A DNA stretch of 49,709 nucleotides from Candidatus Omnitrophota bacterium (GTDB lineage Bacteria > Omnitrophota > Koll11 > Duberdicusellales > 4484-171). Below the pieces are notes generated by a model, which was not told where the DNA came from, searched no databases, and was given only the letters and a program-made list of their open reading frames with translations. Positions 35,913 to 42,321 of the stretch are shown here, piece by piece. Each line of letters opens with the position of its first letter. Position 1 is the stretch's first letter. Made by a program: the position numbers and the translations under genes. Location: the NCBI GenBank assembly GCA_030692055.1, contig JAUYCY010000152.1:1-49709 (forward strand). The letters are read 5' to 3'.

Positions 35913-37202
35913 TTAAAACTTCTTCGTTACTTTTACATTTTTGCTCAGATAATTGCATAGAGTAACGATGCCAAACGCGGCTAAAATGATTAAGAAAAAA
36001 TCTATGGGCACACGAAATCTATATTCTCCCCATGTCAAGGTATGAATAAACGTGTGCAAAAAAATTGGTAAGAAAAAGAATAGAAAAGCCTTTTTGTTTC
36101 TCATCGCTAACATTATGGCTCCGATGAGCGTAAATGGAAAAAGAATTCCATAAGAAATTAACGAGATTACATTATGCCGAAAAGAGAATTTTATAAATTT
36201 GCAAAATGGAAATGGTGTATACTCGCCACTAAACATACAAGGCAACCATAACTGCTTGAAGTGGGAAAATGTCCTTCCCCAAAAAGTTGATGGCGGATAA
36301 ATATCTGCCTTTATTGCCGCAATTTCAGCTGCACTGCGGTTATTAGGATTTTGTCCTCTCTTTATTAATACCCTTTCTTCTTCTCTGGGATAATCCGGAT
36401 TATTAGTAATATTTATAGTCGCTGGCTTTAGGATGTGTGCCGCATACCTGAATCCTTTGATAATATTGCTTCCTGGTTTAAAATAATAAGAGTTGATTAA
36501 TACGAAGTTATTATGTGCTTTATAATTTCTTATAACCCAAGGCAGAGATAATATAATCACAATAAACATAAAAACTAAAAAATTCTTCATTCCCTTTATT
36601 AAATGTTTATAGATGATAAGTAATACAAGAATACACGGCAAAAGGTAAAGATAACGACAATCCGTATGTATTAATAGAAAATAGGTTAAGGAAGCAAAAA
36701 ATATATCCTTTTTTGATGTATTACTGAGCCATAAATAGCAAAAGTAAAAAAATAGAACCAGAAAAAAATATATCAATACTTCTCGTAGGAGTTGACCGCT
36801 AAAGTATAAGTAAAAACCATAAAAACCAGACCAAAAGAATGCTACAGAAGCAGCTTTTTTGCCAAAAATCTTAAACGCCAATTTATAAATTATAAATATT
36901 GTTAGGGTATTAATTAAGGCCTGAAAAACATAAACGGCAAAGAAGTTTTCTTTTCCAAATATAAAATATACTGCAGCTAAAAATATGGGGTAAAGCGGTT
37001 CACGATATTTTCCTGCAAAATCTGAGGAATATAGCCAACCGGTGCCTTTTAAAATAGTGAGGGCGTAATTATTATATTCGACAGAATCGTCCCCCGGAAT
37101 TGTTCCTCGTCCTATAAAATACGCCACAACTATGCGTAAAACGAAAAATAAAAACAATGAGTAAAAAATTATTTTATTTTCTTTAGTCAGTTTAAACTGC
37201 AT
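35913..37202 (-). CDS. GT39/ArnT-type membrane glycosyltransferase
   Basis: The 429-residue GT-C protein has about ten membrane helices. An acidic pair in the first periplasmic loop, GDDSVEY (D38, D39), is followed by GKYREPLYPIFLAAVYFIFG, the pattern of polyprenyl-phosphate-sugar-dependent transferases (PMT/ArnT family). A soluble loop of ~90 residues in the middle precedes the last helices. It would use a lipid-linked sugar on the periplasmic side to glycosylate a lipid or protein. It lies 59 bases upstream of the MiaB-like gene on the same strand and marks the edge of the island. Confidence 0.85.
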   Translation of the reverse strand: MQFKLTKENKIIFYSLFLFFVLRIVVAYFIGRGTIPGDDSVEYNNYALTILKGTGWLYSSDFAGKYREPLYPIFLAAVYFIFGKENFFAVYVFQALINTLTIFIIYKLAFKIFGKKAASVAFFWSGFYGFYLYFSGQLLREVLIYFFLVLFFYFCYLWLSNTSKKDIFFASLTYFLLIHTDCRYLYLLPCILVLLIIYKHLIKGMKNFLVFMFIVIILSLPWVIRNYKAHNNFVLINSYYFKPGSNIIKGFRYAAHILKPATINITNNPDYPREEERVLIKRGQNPNNRSAAEIAAIKADIYPPSTFWGRTFSHFKQLWLPCMFSGEYTPFPFCKFIKFSFRHNVISLISYGILFPFTLIGAIMLAMRNKKAFLFFFLPIFLHTFIHTLTWGEYRFRVPIDFFLIILAAFGIVTLCNYLSKNVKVTKKF

Positions 37203-37270
37203 TTATAATTTTATTATATCAATTTAGGCTTTGATTTTATATAAAAATCTTAAATATATTCTATATTATG

Positions 37271-38698
37271 CTAATAATTAGCGTGCAACCAAGATTTTTT
37301 ATGGTACCGCCAATAGCTGATAGTAATAACCAAAATAAAATAATATAAAATAATGGATAATAAGTTAAATTTCCATACTATAAAAGAAAATTTTATAGAG
37401 CCTAAAAAATCGGAAAGTTTATAAAATAAAGGTATTAATAAAGAAAGGACGGCGCCGATAGATTCTGCAATTAATTTAAATGGCGAAAAAACTATGAGTA
37501 GGAAATTTATGACTAAAATTAAGCTAAAAAACGGGATTAGAATAATATTATTGAAAATACTTAATATATATATTCTTCCAAAATAATATGAAACCAACGG
37601 TGTGATAAATAAAGTAACAAAAAATGAAGAAAGAAAAAGATATTTTAAATAGTTAATAAATACTATCTTTGATGGTTGAACGGCAAAGGCTTTAAATCCT
37701 ACGATTAAAGCGAAAATAGAAAGAAAAGACAGCTGAAAACCTACGTCAAATAGCCACGAAGGGTTAATCAACAGGCAAACTAAGCCTGCCAGACCTAAAG
37801 AATTATAAGGATTTACCTTACGCTTAGCAAAATAACCTAAAGCAAAAACCAAATACATAATGGTTGCGCGCAGCACCGGCGGATTCGCACCGGCAATGAT
37901 AGTATAAATAAAAAGGAAAATAAAAGAGACAAACAATCTGGGCCTAAATCTTACGCTAAAAAGTTTTAGAATAAAAAATAAAACTACTGCTACTAAACTT
38001 ATGTTTGAGCCGCTAATAGCAAGTAAATGCGAAATGCCCGCGTCGCGAAATATATCTTTTTCTTCTTTTTCGAGTAATTCCCTTCTGCCTAAAGACACCG
38101 AAGATAGAAATCTATAACTTTCATCGGTCAAGTTGCTTTTAAAAATATTTATTAAGTTATAGGAAACTTTTTTGGTAAATCTATCCCAAATATTTTGCGG
38201 TAGTTCCTTTGGCAAAACCTGAGACTTCACCCAAAGAGCATAAAAATCTCTATTCTGATATTGGTTTTTAGTTAGTTTGGCTTTCAGCTCATATATATTT
38301 AAATATGCCATTGCTTTTGTGTGGTCCATAGCTTTTACTGTTTGTGTTACGGAAATACCGTTTACCTTTTTTATTTCGGAAAGAAAAGTATTCTTGAGAT
38401 GGTGCTCTTGCGGCAAAGAAATAACTTTTATGGTATAAATATTTTCTTCATTTAAAAAACTATCTATTTTATGATATTGGCGGGAAATATAACTTAAGGC
38501 ACCCAAAGAGATAAATAAAATTAGAATGAATAAATCTGAAATTAAAAATCTCTGCTTTTTATAAAAAATAAGAGCTAATATTATTGAAACTAAGGAAAGA
38601 ATGAGGAGGGTTAAAAAAGAATTAAGATATACGCTAAGAATTATTCCTAAGCCAAAAGACAAAAATAGCCAAAAGTTAAGAAGACTTCCTTTCAACAT
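37271..38698 (-). CDS. comEC: ComEC/Rec2-family DNA uptake channel protein, short form
   Basis: ComEC forms the inner-membrane channel for DNA uptake in natural transformation. The 475-residue product has an N-terminal hydrophobic region plus a soluble OB-like part (NEENIYTIKVISLP). The Competence domain has its signatures: GISHLLAISGSNISLVAVVLFF, NPPVLRATIMYLVFALGYFAKRK and NPSWLFDVGFQLSFLSIFAL. The C-terminal metallo-beta-lactamase-like nuclease domain of long ComEC proteins is absent. The gene lies downstream of comEA on the same strand, which supports a competence role. Confidence 0.9.
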   Translation of the reverse strand: MLKGSLLNFWLFLSFGLGIILSVYLNSFLTLLILSLVSIILALIFYKKQRFLISDLFILILFISLGALSYISRQYHKIDSFLNEENIYTIKVISLPQEHHLKNTFLSEIKKVNGISVTQTVKAMDHTKAMAYLNIYELKAKLTKNQYQNRDFYALWVKSQVLPKELPQNIWDRFTKKVSYNLINIFKSNLTDESYRFLSSVSLGRRELLEKEEKDIFRDAGISHLLAISGSNISLVAVVLFFILKLFSVRFRPRLFVSFIFLFIYTIIAGANPPVLRATIMYLVFALGYFAKRKVNPYNSLGLAGLVCLLINPSWLFDVGFQLSFLSIFALIVGFKAFAVQPSKIVFINYLKYLFLSSFFVTLFITPLVSYYFGRIYILSIFNNIILIPFFSLILVINFLLIVFSPFKLIAESIGAVLSLLIPLFYKLSDFLGSIKFSFIVWKFNLLSIILYYFILVITISYWRYHKKSWLHANY

Positions 38699-38699
38699 A

Positions 38700-38807
38700 T
38701 TTGCTGCAAGCTACAGGCTTCAGGCCTCAAGCTGCAAGAATCAGGCTACATGCTTCAGGCTACATGCTTTAAGATTTTTAAATAGCTTGCAGCATGCAGC
38801 TTGTAGC
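38700..38807. repeat. Direct and inverted repeats between comEA and comEC
   Basis: A 14-base unit CAGGCTACATGCTT is repeated in tandem (about 38742-38769). AAGCTACAGGCTT-type words on the left oppose AGCTTGTAGCCT on the right, so the whole spacer is an imperfect palindrome. Confidence 0.6.
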
Positions 38808-39173
38808 CTAAAAAGTAATATACTCCTTAATCAACTGCGCCTTCTTCTCCCCTATCCCCTTAACTTTCTTTAAATCTTCAAGACTATAGAATAAGCCATA
38901 TTCTTGGCGGTATTCGATAATGCGGCGGGAAATTTCAGGACCTATGCCGGAAAGTTTTTCAAGTTCTTCTTGTGAAGCAGTATTGACGTTGATAATAATT
39001 TGCTTGGGCGCGATATTTTGACTAGAGATATTGTCAGCGGTTATTAGTTTTATTTCGCTAGTGGTTTTTTGTCGAACAAAACTTACATTGAAAAATTTTA
39101 AAACTGCTCCGCATAAAATCAAGATACCGATAAGAAGTAAAACTTTGCGTTCGTGGGAAGTTAGGGAAAACAT
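38808..39173 (-). CDS. comEA: ComEA-like helix-hairpin-helix DNA-binding protein
   Basis: The 121-residue protein has one N-terminal membrane helix (KVLLLIGILILCGAVLKFF), a short linker and a tandem helix-hairpin-helix domain. The domain is seen as IIINVNTASQEELEKLSGIG then GPEISRRIIEYRQEYGLF and LEDLKKVKGIGEKKAQLIKEY. ComEA is the membrane-anchored DNA receptor of transformation. The layout matches the family's usual form, and comEC follows on the same strand. Confidence 0.9.
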   Translation of the reverse strand: MFSLTSHERKVLLLIGILILCGAVLKFFNVSFVRQKTTSEIKLITADNISSQNIAPKQIIINVNTASQEELEKLSGIGPEISRRIIEYRQEYGLFYSLEDLKKVKGIGEKKAQLIKEYITF

Positions 39174-39188
39174 ATTTTTATAGAAGCG

Positions 39189-39208
39189 CCTGCCTGCCGG
39201 CAGGCAGG
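39189..39208. repeat. Perfect 20-bp palindrome
   Basis: CCTGCCTGCCGGCAGGCAGG (39189-39208) lies upstream of comEA. It is followed by another TTCGACTTCGCTCAGG word (39225-39240) shared with the lnt-secA spacer, then CGCGGATACCCGCGG. The 300-base gap 39174-39474 otherwise holds GTCGCAAAAG repeats and no gene. Confidence 0.65.
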
Positions 39209-39474
39209 GATTGCCGCGGATATTCCTTCGACTTCGCTCAGGACAAGCTACGCGGATACCCGCGGATTAAATGTATTTAAAACCAAAAATATTCATTAAA
39301 TATTTTATTCAATCTTAACCTTGTCATCGCAGGCTGGACATTTAAAGACTTTCTTTATACATTCGCTTTGAACGTCGCAAAAGTCCAAAAATCCGCCTCA
39401 TTTCCCCCTTATTTTCCGCATGTTTCTCTACCCCAACGTCGCAAAAGCTCTACTTTTGCGACGTTGTATTACTT

Positions 39475-40254
39475 CTACCATAATCCCTCTAATATATTCT
39501 TTAAATACCGTTCATTAACCGGGCCAAAATCCTCCGCCTTATCCGCATCGTTCATCAAAGAAGCAATCACCGGCCGGATATAGTCCTTATTTCCGCAGCA
39601 GCCACGGATATAATTTACCCGTGCTACTTTTCCCACCAGATCCCCCCACCACTTTTGAGCTTCTTCTTTAGTAGCAGCGCAATTAGGCGGCCCGGCTAAA
39701 GAAAGTTGAGCGCAATCAACACACTCATCGCGCAATCCCAGGGAATGCCCCAATTCATGTAAGAAGCCTTTAGCAAAACTATCTTCGTCTTTATATCTTG
39801 CCTTGCCTAAAATAATCAAAGACAGCTTATCCGCAGAAGATAACTCAGCGCAGGAAACCAACCCTGAGGCGTCAATGATGATTAGCTTATAATTAGAGTT
39901 AAGGTAAGTTGAAACATCATCCAAAAAATCACTGCGCACCTTAAGCGGAGGAAAACCCTGAGTGCGCTTGAAGATTATACCTTCTTCCTCTTTGGAAGTA
40001 TTAATATACCAAAAACCGGTAGTGTTGATTTCGTCAAAAGGTTTGGTTTTACTTAATCTCTGGATAAGTACCTCTATATCCTTTGAGAAATTCTCTTTAT
40101 TGGTATAATTTATAGAACAGAAGACAAGATTAAAAATACTATTAGCTTGGTTAGGAAACCTCTCTGAATAGGACTCTATATTATAAGCAAAGCAATTAAG
40201 AGCAAAACAGAAAAAACACAAAAGAAAAATAACTAAACACGTTGAATATTTCAT
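39475..40254 (-). CDS. Secreted zinc metalloprotease (zincin, HExxHxxGxxD type)
   Basis: The 259-residue protein has a signal peptide (LVIFLLCFFCFALNCFA, cut near residue 23). The catalytic motif HELGHSLGLRD gives ligands H166 and H170, general base E167 and D176 as the likely third ligand. HExxHxxGxxD is the snapalysin-like variant of the metzincin motif. Cysteine-rich patches follow (DECVDCAQ, GCCGN), probably disulphides. It is presumably released or surface-attached; the target is unknown. Its 5' end overlaps the divergent reverse-transcriptase fragment by 13 bases. Confidence 0.8.
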   Translation of the reverse strand: MKYSTCLVIFLLCFFCFALNCFAYNIESYSERFPNQANSIFNLVFCSINYTNKENFSKDIEVLIQRLSKTKPFDEINTTGFWYINTSKEEEGIIFKRTQGFPPLKVRSDFLDDVSTYLNSNYKLIIIDASGLVSCAELSSADKLSLIILGKARYKDEDSFAKGFLHELGHSLGLRDECVDCAQLSLAGPPNCAATKEEAQKWWGDLVGKVARVNYIRGCCGNKDYIRPVIASLMNDADKAEDFGPVNERYLKNILEGLW

Positions 40255-40772
40255 TTAATTTACCGTATTTTAAAACCGAACAAACAAAACAACAATTGTT
40301 GATTGCTCTATTTTTAAAGAGAAAATTCTATCCTTACATCAAAAGGAAATTCCCACAACATTATTTAGTCCAGTCTATACCTTATAAAAATCTTGAATAC
40401 ATCCACAAATTCTGCCAGAGATATCCTTATTTCTTGAGTCTTGATATTAAACTCTATTATCCCTCTATTGACCATTCAATTTTATTACAAAGACTGAAGG
40501 AATTAAAACAGATTACCAAAAGATTAACCCAGATAGAAAGAAGCATCACAAAAATAGCCAAGAAACTTCGCTCGCCAACGAAGTTGGCGAGCTCAGGACT
40601 CTTCGAAGTTCCTTGCGGTTGCTACGACACGAAATTAAACCCTTCGCATTACCACAACGCATTTTTATACTTTCCTATACCGCAAGAAAATGAACAAACC
40701 TTAACTTCAATAAAATCAACCACATCGCAATTTAGCCAGATAGCAGTTTTGCCTGACCAGCTCAAGGCTTGA
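40242..40772 (+). pseudogene. Truncated reverse transcriptase-like fragment
   Basis: The first ~85 residues look like the N-terminal fingers/palm of a retron/DGR/group II-type reverse transcriptase. The motif-A block is FLSLDIKLYYPSIDHSILLQRL, with the catalytic Asp at residue 68, preceded by KRKFPQHYLVQSIPYKN. The YxDD motif and the rest of the palm are missing. After residue ~90 the frame continues into sequence I do not recognise, crossed by a perfect palindrome GCTCGCCAAC-GAA-GTTGGCGAGC (40571-40593). The only start is a TTG overlapping the protease gene, and there is no ribosome binding site. It is most likely a remnant. It is convergent with the variable protein gene at 40805. Confidence 0.6.
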
Positions 40773-40804
40773 GCCTTGGGCAACAAAGTACTGAAAAAAG
40801 CACC

Positions 40805-41425
40805 CTAGCTGCCGTTATTTGCAGCATATTGCGCAGAGTTCGTACCCCACAAGAAGTCGACGAGTCCACCCCCCTGTACGGCATAAAAGGTGCTACTAAG
40901 CGCCATACCTGTGTGTATCAGGCTCGAGCACACCGGCCCCCCGGCGACGTGGTCGCCTGCCACCCCGTGCACGTATAATGTGGTGCGCCCAGCTAGTACA
41001 CATGTGTACCCGCTCGCGCAGTCGGTCCCGCCAAAATTTACGTAGCAGCCTCCCCCCCCACCCTGCGCCACCCAAGCAGAGCCGTCATAGTAATAAAACT
41101 TATTGTCAGCATCATTATAAACCAGCTCGCCTTCTCTGGCATCAAACGACGGAAGAGAACTTTGTGGTTTATAGATTACGCTCCTTGCCGTATACAGTTG
41201 CCCATTCGCCGGTGGTAGGTCACCAGCATCTAAGCCACCACTATCATCTGTATCGCCCACTGCGAACTTATTCGTCTGCAGCTCATAATACACACCATAG
41301 GGCGCGGGATAATAAGTGGTGATGGTGATTGTCTCATTCTGGGCAAAACAGAATTTAACGCAAAAACCAAAAATTAACCCCAGCGCCAGAACCAAAACCA
41401 AACTCCCTACAAATCCTTTCTGCAT
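40805..41425 (-). CDS. Secreted protein with a probable hypervariable C-terminus (DGR target-like)
   Basis: The protein has 206 residues from the ATG at 41425, fixed by an AAAAGGAGGT site just upstream. A signal peptide ends near FAQ-NETI. The mature start ITITTYYPAPYGVYYELQ is a signature I associate with Omnitrophota surface proteins. Next comes a dockerin-like Ca-binding loop (GDTDDSGGLDAGDL), a beta-rich part (NKFYYYDGSAWVAQ), a poly-Gly linker encoded by a G8 tract, and an 80-residue C-terminus starting CYVNFGGTDC. That tail is GC-rich: 31 of its 80 codons end in C, unlike its AT-rich neighbours. This fits repeated A-directed mutagenesis of AAC codons as in diversity-generating retroelements. 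No template repeat is seen here. Confidence 0.72.
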   Translation of the reverse strand: MQKGFVGSLVLVLALGLIFGFCVKFCFAQNETITITTYYPAPYGVYYELQTNKFAVGDTDDSGGLDAGDLPPANGQLYTARSVIYKPQSSLPSFDAREGELVYNDADNKFYYYDGSAWVAQGGGGGCYVNFGGTDCASGYTCVLAGRTTLYVHGVAGDHVAGGPVCSSLIHTGMALSSTFYAVQGGGLVDFLWGTNSAQYAANNGS

Positions 41426-41439
41426 CAAACACCTCCTTT

Positions 41440-41589
41440 TTACTTTTGCGCCAGCATCTCTGCTGCTTCCTCTAAATCTTCCGGAAACACAAACCAGATG
41501 GCAGTGGTTTGGCTTCCGATAGCCAAAGCCACATCCACATAATACCTCAACGTTGTCGCCACATCTAAATGTCTTACAAAAATTACCAT
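41440..41589 (-). CDS. Small open frame, doubtful gene
   Basis: This 49-residue frame (M-VIFVRHLDVATTLRYY start, then IWFVFPEDLEEAAEMLAQK end) has coding-like composition. It ends directly before the ribosome binding site of the variable protein gene. It lacks its own ribosome binding site, and its upstream part is CCGCGT repeat. It may be the tail of a degraded gene or a real small protein. I do not recognise it. Confidence 0.3.
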   Translation of the reverse strand: MVIFVRHLDVATTLRYYVDVALAIGSQTTAIWFVFPEDLEEAAEMLAQK

Positions 41590-41690
41590 CCGCGTCAATC
41601 CGCGTTTCCGCCACCTTAATATATTCATTTAGGTGGATCCGCCTTTGGCGGAAATTCCGCGTCTATCCGCATCTATAACCAGGTTTTTCT
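41578..41690. repeat. CCGCGTC repeats and GGTGGATCCGCC palindrome, copy 2
   Basis: ATCCGCGTCAATCCGCG, the unit GGTGGATCCGCCTTTGGCGGAAA (compare 1926-1952), and TTCCGCGTCTATCCGCATC lie between the ORF6N gene and the variable protein gene. A further TTCCGCGTC array mixed with ATCTGTG words is at 42250-42320. Confidence 0.55.
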
Positions 41691-41692
41691 CA

Positions 41693-42196
41693 TCAATCCG
41701 CATGAAATCCGATTCTACGCTTAGGTTTTTCTTCTTGAATCATAATTTGCTTAATAGCATCAAAAACGATTTTAAATTGACTATCATACTTTTTCTCCAT
41801 ATCTTCTATTTTCTTAAGCAAATCTTTATGTGATTCTATCATTTTACGTAACTTTGCAAAAACTCTCATAATTTGAATATTAACTTGAATGGCTCTTTTA
41901 CTGTTAAGGACTGAGGAAAGCATTAAAATACCGTGTTCAGTAAAAACCTTCGGCAATTTGCGAGTTCCACCCCAACTTGATGTTCCAAAATGGAATATCA
42001 AGTTATTAAACTCTTTTTTGGTAAGCTCTAACATAAAATCTTCCGGAAAACGCTCAATATTCCTGTTTACCGCTTTGTTGAGATTTCCGGTTGTAACGCC
42101 ATAAAGTAAAGCTAAATCTTTATCAAGCATTACTTTTTTCCCGCGAACAAGAAAAATCTTTCGCTCGATAACCTCATGTGGAATAATTGCTTTCAT
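41693..42196 (-). CDS. ORF6N-domain DNA-binding protein
   Basis: The 167-residue protein has an N-terminal ORF6N domain of the KilA-N/Bro group. Recognised segments are VIERKIFLVRGKKVMLDKDLALLYGV, then LNKAVNRNIERFPEDFMLELTKKEF, and the GGTRKLPKVFTEHGILMLSSVL turn. A C-terminal coiled coil follows (KLRKMIESHKDLLKKIEDMEKKYDS). Such proteins are common in phages and in bacterial accessory regions and are thought to bind DNA, but a cellular role is seldom known. GGAGG precedes the ATG at 42196. It stands between leuS and the variable protein on the same strand. Confidence 0.88.
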   Translation of the reverse strand: MKAIIPHEVIERKIFLVRGKKVMLDKDLALLYGVTTGNLNKAVNRNIERFPEDFMLELTKKEFNNLIFHFGTSSWGGTRKLPKVFTEHGILMLSSVLNSKRAIQVNIQIMRVFAKLRKMIESHKDLLKKIEDMEKKYDSQFKIVFDAIKQIMIQEEKPKRRIGFHAD

Positions 42197-42321
42197 TATC
42201 TATTCCTCCGTGACTTATTATAAACTAGAAAATATTTCCTTCAAAGTTTTATTATCCGCGTCGTTCCGCGTCTTTTTATCTGTGCTCATCTGTGGTCTTA
42301 CTCTGTGGTCATCTGTGTAAA

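Noticed and set aside
40571..40593. Terminator of the RT fragment
   Set aside because: The hairpin is not followed by a T-tract and lies inside the open frame; it is better seen as an inserted palindrome.
41580..42320. CRISPR array
   Set aside because: The repeats are short, palindromic and irregularly spaced; there are no spacers of constant length and no cas genes.
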